A stretch of DNA of 33,761 bases. Source: Gammaproteobacteria bacterium (GTDB taxonomy: Bacteria; Pseudomonadota; Gammaproteobacteria; Chromatiales; Chromatiaceae). Where the stretch lies: assembly GCA_018812525.1 (NCBI GenBank), contig JAHJDE010000122.1:1-33761 (forward strand), given 5' to 3'. Positions 25,741 to 33,483 of the stretch are shown here, piece after piece (the first letter of the stretch is position 1; every line of letters starts with the position of its first letter). The notes under the pieces are model-generated. The model did not search any database and had not been told where the DNA came from. It saw nothing but the letters and a program-made list of their open reading frames with translations. A program made the position numbers and the translations under genes.

Positions 25741-26567
25741 GCGGGACCTTGCCCAGGGAAGCCCTGGTGGTCGAGCGCCTGGAGGAGTCGCCTGACATCT
25801 TTACCCTGCGGCTTGAGTATCTCGATGAGGATCACCGCAAGGCATTCGCATTCGAGCCCGGCCAGTTCAATATGGTCTATCTGCACGGGGTGGGCGAGGT
25901 GCCCATGTCCATCGTCTCCGACCCGGCAGACGCCCACTGCTTCGATCACAGCATCCGCCCACTGGGGCGGGTGACCGAGGGGCTGGCGCGACTGAAGGCG
26001 GGGGATCGCCTGGGCATCCGGGGACCCTTCGGCCGCGGTTGGCCACTGAGGGAGGCCGAGGGCAGGGATCTGATCATAGTCACCGGCGGTCTTGGCTGCG
26101 CCCCGGTCTTGTCTCTGATCAATTACGTCATGCGGCGAAGGGACAGGTTCGGCCATGTCACCCTCTTGCAGGGGGTGCGCCAGGCCCATGACCTCATCTG
26201 GCGCGAGCGCTTCGATGCCTGGGCGGGGCAGCCCGATACCCGGGTGCTGCTGGCGGCGGACCTGGCAATGGGGGATGCCCGTTTCCACGAGGGGACGGTG
26301 GTTGAACTCTTTTCCCAGGTCAGCCTGGTGCCGGAGCGCAGTATCGCCATGATGTGCGGGCCAGAGCTGATGATGATGGCCGCCATCGCCCAATTGCGCG
26401 AGCTTGGCCTCGGCGACGGGGATCTCTGGCTGGGCCTGGAGCGCAACATGGCGTGCGGCAACGGCCTCTGCGGCCATTGCCAGATCGGCCCCCTCCGCGT
26501 CTGCAAGGAAGGTCCCGTGTTCCGCTACGCGGAGATCGCCGACTACTTCGGCGTCAGGGGGTTCTGA
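25737..26567 (+). CDS. hydG: Hydrogenase-like gamma subunit, FAD/NAD(P)H oxidoreductase
   Basis: The 276-residue protein of the ferredoxin-NADP reductase/PyrK fold resembles HydG of sulfhydrogenase and AsrB. It has an FAD-binding barrel (GQFNMVYLHGVGEVPMSIVS, GPFGRGWPL), a nucleotide-binding domain (VTGGLGCAPVLSLINYV, MMCGPELMM) and a C-terminal 2Fe-2S site with four cysteines (ACGNGLCGHCQIGPLRVC). It should exchange electrons between NAD(P)(H) and the iron-sulfur subunits. ATG 25737 overlaps the beta stop. The next operon gene (delta) is separated from it by an opposite-strand gene. Confidence 0.9.
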   Translation: MSGTLPREALVVERLEESPDIFTLRLEYLDEDHRKAFAFEPGQFNMVYLHGVGEVPMSIVSDPADAHCFDHSIRPLGRVTEGLARLKAGDRLGIRGPFGRGWPLREAEGRDLIIVTGGLGCAPVLSLINYVMRRRDRFGHVTLLQGVRQAHDLIWRERFDAWAGQPDTRVLLAADLAMGDARFHEGTVVELFSQVSLVPERSIAMMCGPELMMMAAIAQLRELGLGDGDLWLGLERNMACGNGLCGHCQIGPLRVCKEGPVFRYAEIADYFGVRGF

Positions 26568-26571
26568 GAGG

Positions 26572-26973
26572 CTATTTCTTCCGCCGCTGGTAGCTGGTGA
26601 CCCGGCCATCCGTCTCCTGCAAAACGAGCTTGCTCCGGTCGAGGGTCATGATCTTGTTTCGCTCCGACTTGCCCCGCAGGTGCTCCGGCAGGGACTGAAG
26701 GGAATCGTCATAGTGCCAGACCAGTTCCTTTCCCTCGATTTTCCAGGTCCCGCTGTAGACCCAGGAGACCTTCCCGTTCTCGCCCAGCACACCGGAAAAA
26801 TTCCCCGAGCCGTTGATGATCACCCGGGCGACGAGCGTTCCAGACCTGGCCTCCCAGTCGCCGACGATGAGGCGCGAATGGTCGCGATCCTTGGGCCTGA
26901 AAAGATCAAAGGCCTCCGCTCGGAGGGGGCTCAGGACGGCGATCAGTAAGGCGAGGAGTAATGGTTTTCTCAT
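26572..26973 (-). CDS. Small secreted protein, lipocalin-like
   Basis: The 133-residue protein has a clear signal peptide (MRKPLLLALLIAVLSPLRAEA). The mature part is beta-rich: VGDWEARSG..., GNFSGVLGENG, SGTWKIEGKELVWHYDD, LDRSKLVLQETDG. The GxW...G.W...G..L pattern resembles small lipocalin-like domains, but no ligand residues can be assigned. ATG 26973 is preferred over the longer frame to 27159, which overlaps the delta-subunit start and lacks an N-terminal signal. It lies on the opposite strand inside the hydrogenase-like operon, 4 bp from the gamma stop. Function unknown. Confidence 0.72.
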   Translation of the reverse strand: MRKPLLLALLIAVLSPLRAEAFDLFRPKDRDHSRLIVGDWEARSGTLVARVIINGSGNFSGVLGENGKVSWVYSGTWKIEGKELVWHYDDSLQSLPEHLRGKSERNKIMTLDRSKLVLQETDGRVTSYQRRKK

Positions 26974-27083
26974 CCGGCGGATTCCAGGTCTGGGTTGGCT
27001 ATTATCCCGAAAAGGCCCAGCCGGCGCCAAGGCGAAAGACATCTGAGTCCTTTGCCCGCAATTCCGCCGTTTTCCTGTCCGGG

Positions 27084-27111
27084 TTGCCTTGTGGCCGGAG
27101 GCGTCCATAAT
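27084..27111 (+). promoter_or_regulatory. Possible internal promoter for delta-alpha genes
   Basis: TTGCCT (27084-27089), a 16-bp spacer and CATAAT (27106-27111) precede the delta-subunit ATG by 35 bp. A promoter here makes sense because the opposite-strand gene breaks the operon. Hexamers match 4/6 and 5/6. Confidence 0.35.
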
Positions 27112-27146
27112 TGCACGAACAGCATCTGGAGTGGCGGGTCCCCAGG

Positions 27147-27920
27147 ATGACGAAACCAAGAATCGCAGTTCACCAATTCAACTCTTGCGGGGGCTGCCAG
27201 TTGGCCCTGCTCGATCCGGGCAGCTTGCTGGCCGAGCTCTCCCAATGCTTCGAGATCGTTCACTTCGCCATGGCCGGGTTCCTGGACGAAGGGGCCGAGG
27301 TCGATGTGGCCCTGGTGGAGGGCAGCATCTCCTCAGCTCCGGAACGAGAAAGGATCGAGCAAGTCCGGGCGCGGAGCGGATACCTGGTCGCCTACGGCGC
27401 CTGCGCCGCCTCGGGTGGCTTGCAGGCCCTGCGCAATCAAGCCGACGGCAGCCAATGGATCGCCGAGCTCTTCGATCGACCCGAACGCATCGGCCTGCTG
27501 CCGGCCGCCACCCCCATCACAGACCATGTCAAGGTCGATTGGACCCTCTGGGGCTGCCCGGTCAACGGCCGGCGCGTACGCTCTCTGTTACGCGACATCC
27601 TCTCCGGCGTCAGGCCGAAAAGGGACTCCCGCCCCCTCTGCATGGAATGTAAGGAGAGGCAACTGATCTGTACCCTGGTGACCCAGGGACAACCCTGCAT
27701 GGGGCCGGTGACCCAGGCAGGTTGCGGTGCCCTCTGCCCCGCCTTTGGGCGGGCTTGTTATGCCTGCTTCGGCCCCTCGGAGCAGGTGAACCACTCCGCC
27801 CTGGCCGGACGCCTCCAGGGGTTGGGCCTGAGCAAGGCGGAAACGGCGCGCCGGTTCCGCTTCATCCATGGCAACGCCAGCCCTTTCCGGCTGGCGGCGC
27901 ATGGGCTGGAGGAGGAATGA
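27147..27920 (+). CDS. hydD: NiFe-hydrogenase-like small (delta) subunit
   Basis: The 257-residue protein resembles the group 3b small subunit. The proximal 4Fe-4S ligands are all present: C14 and C17 (NSCGGCQLALL), GACAASGG, and WGCPVNG. Nine further cysteines in CMECKERQLIC, QPCMGP and GCGALCPAFGRACYACFGP can hold additional clusters. VDVALVEGSIS is typical of the family. There is no twin-arginine signal, so the complex is cytoplasmic. ATG 27147 is preferred to the TTG at 27111, which overlaps a likely -10 box. Its stop overlaps the alpha ATG (ATGA). Confidence 0.9.
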   Translation: MTKPRIAVHQFNSCGGCQLALLDPGSLLAELSQCFEIVHFAMAGFLDEGAEVDVALVEGSISSAPERERIEQVRARSGYLVAYGACAASGGLQALRNQADGSQWIAELFDRPERIGLLPAATPITDHVKVDWTLWGCPVNGRRVRSLLRDILSGVRPKRDSRPLCMECKERQLICTLVTQGQPCMGPVTQAGCGALCPAFGRACYACFGPSEQVNHSALAGRLQGLGLSKAETARRFRFIHGNASPFRLAAHGLEEE

Positions 27921-29179
27921 ATGCCCTGATCCAGGTGCCTCTGTTGACAAGGGTGGAGGGGCGAGGCGCCCTGCGGCTGGAGATCGGGGAGGGATCCATT
28001 CATGCCCTGGCCTTGAAGATCCTGGAGCCGCCGCGCCTGTTCGAAAAACTGGTCGAGGGACGCGGCCGGGATCAGGTGGTGGAGATGGTGGCCCGCATCG
28101 GGGGACTCTCTCCGGTCGCCCATCAATTGTGCGCGGCCCAAGCCTTCGAACGTCTCGCCGAGGTGGAGCCGGCGCCCTGGGTCAGCGCCATGCGGCGGGT
28201 GATGCTGTGCGGGGAGTGGATACAGAGCCACAGCCGCCATATCCACCTCATGGCCTTGCCCGATTTCCTCGGCGCCAACGACATCCAGGCTTTGATGGAG
28301 CGCCATGGGGAAGTCCTGCAACGGGGTTGGCGCCTTCAGCAATTGGGCCGGGAGCTTGTAGCCCTGTTCGGCGGCCGTTCGGTCCATCCGGTCGGGGTAC
28401 GCATCGGCGGCTTCTATCGGGCACCCGAGCCGCTGGCAGTGGCGGTCATGCGCCAGCGTCTGCAGGACGCCTTGCCGGCGGCGGAGGCCCTGCTGGGCTG
28501 GATCGCCAAGACCCTGCCTTTTCCCCAGGACGAACACCCCTTCACCAGCGTCGCCCTCAGTCCTGCGGCGGGCTATCCCATGGGCGGGAGCCGGATCCAG
28601 TCCGGTGACTGGCTCGATATCGATGCCAGCGAGTTCATACGCCACTTCGAACGCCACGAAGTTGACCACTCCCTGGCGCCCCACAGCGTCCTCGACAAGC
28701 GGCCCTACCTGGTAGGTCCCCTGGCGCGCCTCAATCTGGGCTTGCCGGAGCTTTCCCCGGCGGTTCGGCAGGCCCTCGCTGCGACCGGTATTTCCTTCCC
28801 GAGTCACAACATGTTCCACTCCATCCTCGCCCGCGCGGCCGAACTGCTGTTCGCCCTCCGGGAGGCGCTCGGCCTGCTGGAGGGGTATGAAAGGCCGGCC
28901 AGGTCCTTCGAGGAGGTTCCGCACCAGAATGGCATCTCCTACGGCGCCATCGAGTCCCCGTGCGGGCTGCTCTGGCACTGCTACGAGATCGACGACCACA
29001 GACGGGTAAACGCGGCCTGGATCGTCTCCCCCACCAGCCAGAACCAGGCGCGCATGGAAGAAGACATCCGCCTCAGCCTGGAACGCCTCGGCCTGGACCA
29101 GGATGAAACAAGCCTGCGCCAGCGCGCCGAACGGGTGATACGCAACTACGACCCCTGCTTCTCCTGCGCGGTGCATTGA
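27917..29179 (+). CDS. hydA: NiFe-hydrogenase-like large (alpha) subunit with altered active site
   Basis: At 420 residues this has the normal length for group 3b alpha subunits. Conserved family features include LLTRVEGRG (9-17), FGGRSVHP, RPYLVGPLARLN and the C-terminal DPCFSCAVH (C414, C417). The N-terminal ligand motif, normally RICGxCPVxH, reads RIGGLSPVAH: G62 and S65 replace both nickel/iron cysteines. The canopy arginine of the EAPRG motif is C349 (ESPCG). Extra cysteines appear at 72 and 355. The chain ends on the His of the last motif, so there is no peptide for a maturation protease to remove. ATG 27917 follows GGAGGA. Ordinary H2 catalysis is unlikely; the true reaction is unknown. 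Confidence 0.88.
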   Translation: MNALIQVPLLTRVEGRGALRLEIGEGSIHALALKILEPPRLFEKLVEGRGRDQVVEMVARIGGLSPVAHQLCAAQAFERLAEVEPAPWVSAMRRVMLCGEWIQSHSRHIHLMALPDFLGANDIQALMERHGEVLQRGWRLQQLGRELVALFGGRSVHPVGVRIGGFYRAPEPLAVAVMRQRLQDALPAAEALLGWIAKTLPFPQDEHPFTSVALSPAAGYPMGGSRIQSGDWLDIDASEFIRHFERHEVDHSLAPHSVLDKRPYLVGPLARLNLGLPELSPAVRQALAATGISFPSHNMFHSILARAAELLFALREALGLLEGYERPARSFEEVPHQNGISYGAIESPCGLLWHCYEIDDHRRVNAAWIVSPTSQNQARMEEDIRLSLERLGLDQDETSLRQRAERVIRNYDPCFSCAVH

Positions 29180-29236
29180 GAGACCGCAAGTTCCTCAGTG
29201 AGCTATGATGTTTTCCGGAACCAAATGGGTGGAACC

Positions 29237-29473
29237 ATGCACTTTCCTGAACTCGACAGAATTACCCTTGATCCGAATGTCATGGGTGGCAAACCCTGTA
29301 TCCGCGGCATCCGGGTAACCGTTGGCACCATTCTTGGTTTGTTGGCCTCCGGCTCAACCAAGGATGAGGTGCTGGACCTCTACCCCTACCTCGAAGAGCA
29401 GGATATCTATGCCGCTCTGGCCTATGCGACCTGGCGTTCGGAGGAACATGACCTTCCCCTCAAGGCGTCATGA
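29237..29473 (+). CDS. DUF433 antitoxin-like protein
   Basis: The 78-residue protein has the DUF433 pattern (ITLDPNVMGGKPCIRGIRVTV, ILGLLASGSTKDEVLDLYPYLEEQDI, AALAYA). DUF433 proteins are small helix-turn-helix antitoxins usually paired with a DUF5615 PIN-like toxin, as here. ATG 29237 is preceded by GGTGG; an ATG four codons upstream has no ribosome site. Its TGA overlaps the ATG of the next (broken) gene. Probably represses its own operon. Confidence 0.88.
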   Translation: MHFPELDRITLDPNVMGGKPCIRGIRVTVGTILGLLASGSTKDEVLDLYPYLEEQDIYAALAYATWRSEEHDLPLKAS

Positions 29474-29821
29474 ATATCCCGCTTGTGTGGGTTGGCTATC
29501 TGAAAGCGCAAGGGCAAGACCGCCCTTCACTGGAGCCAGATAGGAGATATCCGCGCGACCGATACCGAGATCATGTCATAAGCTCGGGACAACCAGCATA
29601 TCGTGATGACCCACGATCTCGATTTCGGTGCCCTGCTCCATGCCACTAATGCCGTGGGTCCAAGCGTCATCCAGATCAGGGCGGAGAACATTCTCCCCGA
29701 TGCCATGGGCGCGATCGTTTTAGAGACACTCTCCTCCGTTGCACATCAACTGGAAAGTGGCGCCCTGGTTTCCATCGATCCCAGGAAGCACCGTATCAAA
29801 CTGCTTCCCCTGGGGGCATAG
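29470..29821 (+). pseudogene. Broken DUF5615 PIN-like toxin gene
   Basis: The start ATG overlaps the antitoxin stop. The frame first reads MNIPLVWVGYLKAQGQD; removing one C in GACCGCCC (about 29518-29525) restores ALHWSQIGDIRATDTEIMS. A TAA follows where relatives have Trp, then ARDNQHIVMTHDLDFGALLHATNA... continues in frame to the TAG at 29821. So there is one frameshift and one nonsense change. The N-terminal strand with the first acidic residue also looks missing. An ATG at 29603 gives an intact 72-residue C-terminal piece, unlikely to be an active toxin. Confidence 0.82.
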
Positions 29822-29946
29822 GGGGACATTTCAGGCTTTATTGCGCTCAACGAGTGCAGGTCCATCGAGGCGGGGTATGATTGGCCCCTCGCCGCCATGA
29901 ACGAATTTGACACTGGATGAAGTTCGGCTGGCCTTGGCGGGCAATC

Positions 29947-30011
29947 GAAAATCCCCCCTTCAAAGGGGCTTTGCTTTCCCCTTTGAAAAAGGGGGATCGA
30001 GGGGGATTTTT
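29947..30011. repeat. Dispersed C/G-run palindrome
   Basis: AAAATCCCCC at the left end pairs with GGGGGATTTT at the right, and CAAAGGGG with CCCCTTTG inside. This is a common palindromic repeat type in sulfur bacteria and cyanobacteria. It lies in the 250-bp gap before the next gene; the rest of 29822-30071 shows no other feature. Confidence 0.7.
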
Positions 30012-30071
30012 CAGACATATCCACATCGACCTGAATTTCATTCACAGCCATCCAAGCGAAAGGGTTTCCGC

Positions 30072-30473
30072 ATGCTCGAATACGCCTTCTTCCATCCCAC
30101 GCCCTGCGGGCTCTTCTGCGACTTCCTCAAGGAGAAGGGCCTTGAGCCCCGCTTGGAACAGGAAGACCTCAGCACCAACGTCCTTTTGCCCGAGGAACTG
30201 GACGACGCGCTGCTGGAGGAGATCGAAGTCTATTACGACGAACTGCTAGACATGACCGAAGAGCTGACCGCAGGACAGGACGGGGACGAGTACATCCACA
30301 GCGTGGGGGTGGCGGTGAACTTAAAGGATGGCCGCTCGGTGCTGGCGGCGATCCCTCCCGCCCTGGTGAACAAGCTGCTGGCCACCATCACCCTGGAAGA
30401 GCTGTCCGATCTGGTCAACGCCGTGGTCGATGCCGTCGAGAATCCCGATCTGAGGCCGCTCTGCAAGCGATAG
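30072..30473 (+). CDS. Conserved hypothetical acidic protein
   Basis: The 133-residue acidic protein (MLEYAFFHPTPCGLFCDFLKEKG...) has no signal peptide or membrane segment. It resembles small uncharacterised proteobacterial proteins that begin with F..F..FL...GL and carry LPEELDDALLEEIEVYYDEL. The second half alternates strand and helix (VGVAVNLKDGRSVLAAIPP). ATG 30072 is preferred; the frame opens further upstream into a palindromic repeat. No function can be assigned. Confidence 0.7.
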   Translation: MLEYAFFHPTPCGLFCDFLKEKGLEPRLEQEDLSTNVLLPEELDDALLEEIEVYYDELLDMTEELTAGQDGDEYIHSVGVAVNLKDGRSVLAAIPPALVNKLLATITLEELSDLVNAVVDAVENPDLRPLCKR

Positions 30474-30668
30474 GAAGAGGGGGCTTACTTTATTGCCGGC
30501 AACAAGGTGCGGCCCTTGCGTTCTGAAATGACCTTGGTCCTTTGATTGCCAGCTTTTGCAGAAACTGTGGGATTGTTAGAACCCCAACGCCTCCCCAGCT
30601 CCACACAACTGGGTTTTGCTTCCCAGCAACCGGACGTCAGTAAGAATCGGAAAATTCCCACGGAACCC

Positions 30669-31385
30669 CTAGCCAAACAAGGCCGTCTGAAGGCTGGCCA
30701 CGCCGTTGATGTAGGCGTGCAGGGCGATGCTGAGGGGGAGGGAGCCGGTTCTTATCCTTGCCAGGCCCAGCGCCAGCCCGAAGGCGAAGACGGTGGCGAG
30801 GCCGAAGTGGTCGTATTGGAGGTGGAGGGCGGACCAGAGGAGGCTGGTCAGCAGCAGGGCGCCGGTGGTTCCCAAAAAGCTCTCCTGTAAGCCTCGCATG
30901 AGGAAGCCCCGGAACATCAGCTCCTCGAACAGGGGCGCGGCCAGGACCAGGGCCAGCCAGAAGAGCCAGCGGGGTTCCGCCGTTTCGTGGCTCCGGGACA
31001 TGAATTCGGGGATGACGGGCTGCCCGAGTCCGGCCATGAGGGCGTCGGAGAGGATCATGAGCGCCGTCAGCAGGAGGAACCAGCGGAGGGCGATGGCGGG
31101 TGGGACGCCCTGCCAGGCGAGGTAATCCCGGACGCGGCTTCCCTTTTTGAGCCGGATGATGCCCAGTATCAGCAGGGAGCAGCCGATGCCGGTGGCGAGG
31201 GTGGCGTAGGTCAGCAGGGTGCCGTTGCTGTCGGCATTCATGAGCAAGTCGGTGCTGTCCGGGTCGTCGGGCGAGGCGGCCAGGAAGAGGGCGGCGATTT
31301 GCAGCAGGGCGAAGAGGAGGGCGATGGGCAGGCACCAGAGCAGGCTGGCCCAGAATCCCCAATGCGCGGGTTTGTTCAGCGACAT
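30669..31385 (-). CDS. CPBP-family intramembrane metalloprotease
   Basis: The 238-residue membrane protein has about seven helices. The CPBP (CAAX protease/Abi) signature is clear: EELMFRGFL (EExxxR, motif 1), LLWSALHLQYD (xxxH, motif 2), and IALHAYINGVAS (HxxxN, motif 3). The family includes Rce1-type proteases and bacteriocin-immunity proteins; the substrate here is unknown. ATG 31385 is 9 bp downstream of the DUF3592 stop, so the two are probably cotranscribed. Motif residues look intact. Confidence 0.9.
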   Translation of the reverse strand: MSLNKPAHWGFWASLLWCLPIALLFALLQIAALFLAASPDDPDSTDLLMNADSNGTLLTYATLATGIGCSLLILGIIRLKKGSRVRDYLAWQGVPPAIALRWFLLLTALMILSDALMAGLGQPVIPEFMSRSHETAEPRWLFWLALVLAAPLFEELMFRGFLMRGLQESFLGTTGALLLTSLLWSALHLQYDHFGLATVFAFGLALGLARIRTGSLPLSIALHAYINGVASLQTALFG

Positions 31386-31394
31386 GGGCCTGCG

Positions 31395-31904
31395 TCAGCG
31401 CGGGGTCCGCTCGACAGCGGGCGGCTGTAAGGGTTCGTCGATCTCCCCCGGCGGTCGGCCTCCCGCCGGCCCCATCCTCCCCGGGATGTCGAGTTCGAAA
31501 CGGGGCGGAAAGCGCATGAGCAGGATGCCGATCAGGGCGAATATTCCCCCAATACCGCCCAGGATCAGGGGGCCGGCCCAGAGAGAAAAGAAGCCCTTGA
31601 TCATGGCCAGATGCGGGTCCGAGGGACGGTAGAGGACCTCCACCCCCTCCCCCTTGTCGTAGGCCGGCGGTCTGGAGCCGCTGGATGAGACGAATTCGAT
31701 GGTCTCGCCTTCGTTGGTGGTGAAGCGGACCCTGGGGTGATAGCTGTCGCTGGTACCCGATACCCTGAAGCCGATGACAGTCCCTTCCGCCAAGGCGGCC
31801 CCCGCCAGAAACGACAGGGTATGCTGCTGCCAAAGATAGGCGCCGCCCAGCAGGGTCAGGCCCACCAGGGAGAAGATGTATTTGATGAGGGTGACGGGGT
31901 TCAT
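31395..31904 (-). CDS. DUF3592 membrane protein
   Basis: The 169-residue protein has an N-terminal membrane segment (about 9-38), an extracytoplasmic DUF3592 core (AEGTVIGFRVSGTSDSYHPRVRFTTNEGETIEFVSSSGSRPP, then GEGVEVLYRPSDP) and a second membrane segment (about 107-130). A proline-rich tail follows. The V.Y.P.DP pattern is typical of the family. No biochemical role is known. It is upstream partner of the CPBP protease gene. Confidence 0.85.
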   Translation of the reverse strand: MNPVTLIKYIFSLVGLTLLGGAYLWQQHTLSFLAGAALAEGTVIGFRVSGTSDSYHPRVRFTTNEGETIEFVSSSGSRPPAYDKGEGVEVLYRPSDPHLAMIKGFFSLWAGPLILGGIGGIFALIGILLMRFPPRFELDIPGRMGPAGGRPPGEIDEPLQPPAVERTPR

Positions 31905-31945
31905 TGGTCGACAGATATTATCCCAACAGCCGCCCGAACCCCAGG

Positions 31946-32602
31946 TCAGTTGCGCAGGGAGAGGATCGGCCAGCCCCGTTCCTGGGCATGGGCCGCCAGG
32001 GCCTCGTCGGGATCGACGGCATGGGGGTGATCGACCTGCTCCAGCAGGGGGATGTCATTGCGGGAGTCGCTGTAGAAGTAACTGCCCTTGAGGCCGGTCC
32101 CGTTGGCCAGGAGCCATTGCCGCAGCCGTTCCACCTTGCCGCCCTGGAAGCAGGGGGTTCCGGCTACGCGGCCGGTATAGCGGCCGCCGTTCACTTCCGG
32201 GTCCGTGGCCAGCAGATGGGGAATGCCCAGCCGCGCGGCGATGGGGGTCGTGACGAAGGCATTGGTGGCGGTGATGATCATCAGGCTGTCCCCAGCCGCG
32301 CGGTGGGCTTCGACCAGCTTGCGGCCGGCGGGGAGGATGATGGGGTCGATCTTCTCTTGCAGGAACTCCTCGCGCCAGCGGAGCAGGTCCTCGGGGGCGT
32401 TCTCCGCCAGGGGCCGCAGGGCGAAGGCAAGAAACTCGAAGATATCCAGGATGCCCGCCTCGTATTCCCGGTAAAAACGGTCGTTTTCCTTGTCGTAATG
32501 GTCGCTGTCCACGATGCCGCGCTCCACCAGGTAGCGGCCCCAGAGATAGTCGGAGTCTCCGTTCAGCAGGGTGTTGTCCAGATCGAAGATGGCAAGTGGC
32601 AT
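31946..32602 (-). CDS. HAD-IB family phosphatase (SerB-like)
   Basis: A 218-residue HAD phosphohydrolase of subfamily IB. Motif I is FDLDNTLL (nucleophile Asp near residue 6), motif II ITATNAF, motif III lysine region near GGKVERLRQW, motif IV YSDSRNDIPLLE. Relatives act on phosphoserine, histidinol phosphate or related small phosphates; the substrate cannot be read from sequence. ATG 32602 (MPLAIFDLDNT) is the family-typical start; the open frame extends 62 codons upstream without support. It is divergent from rppH, as in Pseudomonas. Confidence 0.9.
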   Translation of the reverse strand: MPLAIFDLDNTLLNGDSDYLWGRYLVERGIVDSDHYDKENDRFYREYEAGILDIFEFLAFALRPLAENAPEDLLRWREEFLQEKIDPIILPAGRKLVEAHRAAGDSLMIITATNAFVTTPIAARLGIPHLLATDPEVNGGRYTGRVAGTPCFQGGKVERLRQWLLANGTGLKGSYFYSDSRNDIPLLEQVDHPHAVDPDEALAAHAQERGWPILSLRN

Positions 32603-32693
32603 GAAATTTTCGCGATGGCAGGTGGAAAGCGGCTGACTATACCGAATTTCTTTTGCGGGCAGTAGCTTATCAGGCTTGCTGCTGGGGATGGCC

Positions 32694-32722
32694 TTGTGAT
32701 TGAATGGGGTCAATTTCATAAT
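32694..32722 (+). promoter_or_regulatory. rppH promoter
   Basis: TTGTGA (32694-32699), a 17-bp spacer and CATAAT (32717-32722), predicting a start near 32729. This is ten bases before the GTG start of rppH and argues against the upstream in-frame TTG at 32700. Confidence 0.5.
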
Positions 32723-32738
32723 TAAACAAGATGCAACT

Positions 32739-33305
32739 GTGATCGATTCAGACGGTTTCCGGCTCAATGTCGGCATAATCCTCTGCAACGATCAGCGCAA
32801 ACTCTTTTGGGGGCGTCGCATAGGCCAAGATGCCTGGCAGTTTCCCCAGGGCGGCATAGACGATGACGAGTCCCCGGAGGATGCGCTGTTCCGCGAGCTA
32901 AAGGAGGAGGTGGGCTTGGGCCCGCACCAGGTCGAGATCCTGGGCTGCACCAGAGGCTGGCTCCGTTACCGCCTCCCCGGTCGCTATGTCAGGCGCAACT
33001 GCTTTCCGCTTTGCATCGGGCAGAAGCAACGCTGGTTCTTGTTGCGCCTGCTTTGCGACGAAAACGACTTCTGCCTGGACCAATGCGATAAGCCGGAATT
33101 CGACCACTGGCGCTGGGTCCATTACTGGCGCCCGATCCGGGATGTGGTCTATTTCAAACGAAACGTCTATTCACGCGCCCTGCGGGAATTGGCACCGCTG
33201 CTGTTTCCTGAGGATCTGTCCCAATCCGTCACCTCGAAGGAACAGGATAACGGGAGGGATCGGAGATGTCCGAGACGCCGGAGTGGTACCCGCCCAGCCC
33301 GGTAA
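32739..33305 (+). CDS. rppH: RNA pyrophosphohydrolase RppH (Nudix)
   Basis: The 188-residue protein is a clear RppH orthologue: [19 protein letters not shown] at the start, [20 protein letters not shown], the Nudix box Gx5Ex7REUxEEVG ([22 protein letters not shown], 22 residues, with REL..EEVG), [11 protein letters not shown], and [13 protein letters not shown]. It removes pyrophosphate from 5' triphosphorylated RNA and starts RNase E-dependent decay. GTG 32739 matches the family N-terminus. The tail after SKEQDN is rich in Arg and not conserved with E. coli RppH, so the 3' end may have been altered. No ptsP follows. Confidence 0.95.
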   Translation: MIDSDGFRLNVGIILCNDQRKLFWGRRIGQDAWQFPQGGIDDDESPEDALFRELKEEVGLGPHQVEILGCTRGWLRYRLPGRYVRRNCFPLCIGQKQRWFLLRLLCDENDFCLDQCDKPEFDHWRWVHYWRPIRDVVYFKRNVYSRALRELAPLLFPEDLSQSVTSKEQDNGRDRRCPRRRSGTRPAR

Positions 33306-33329
33306 ACCATCCATCGCCGCGCCAGTCAA

Positions 33330-33356
33330 GGGTGGATGCGCTTCGCTTATCCACCC
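33330..33356. repeat. GGGTGGAT...ATCCACCC hairpin repeat
   Basis: An 8-bp stem GGGTGGAT / ATCCACCC with loop GCGCTTCGCTT. The form GTGGATGCGCTTCGCTTATC is a familiar dispersed repeat in proteobacterial genomes. It lies 24 bp after rppH and could double as a transcript end. Confidence 0.6.
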
Positions 33357-33483
33357 ACAACAATTTATTTTCACCTCAAGCGGTGGGTTTACAAAATATT
33401 TACCGCCAAGCAGCCGCTGTTTCTTGCCTCTGGAAGGGGTCAGGGGAGCGCGAACGTTCAGGGCCGAGGCGACCTTTCCATCC

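Noticed and set aside
27758-29176. Minus-strand frame opposite the hydrogenase-like alpha gene
   Set aside because: Antisense shadow; no family features, and the sense gene is operonic with ATGA coupling.
30637-31833. 398-codon minus-strand frame spanning the CPBP and DUF3592 genes
   Set aside because: Same strand, different frame; Arg/Pro-rich composition typical of a shifted GC-rich frame, while the two real genes have clear family motifs.
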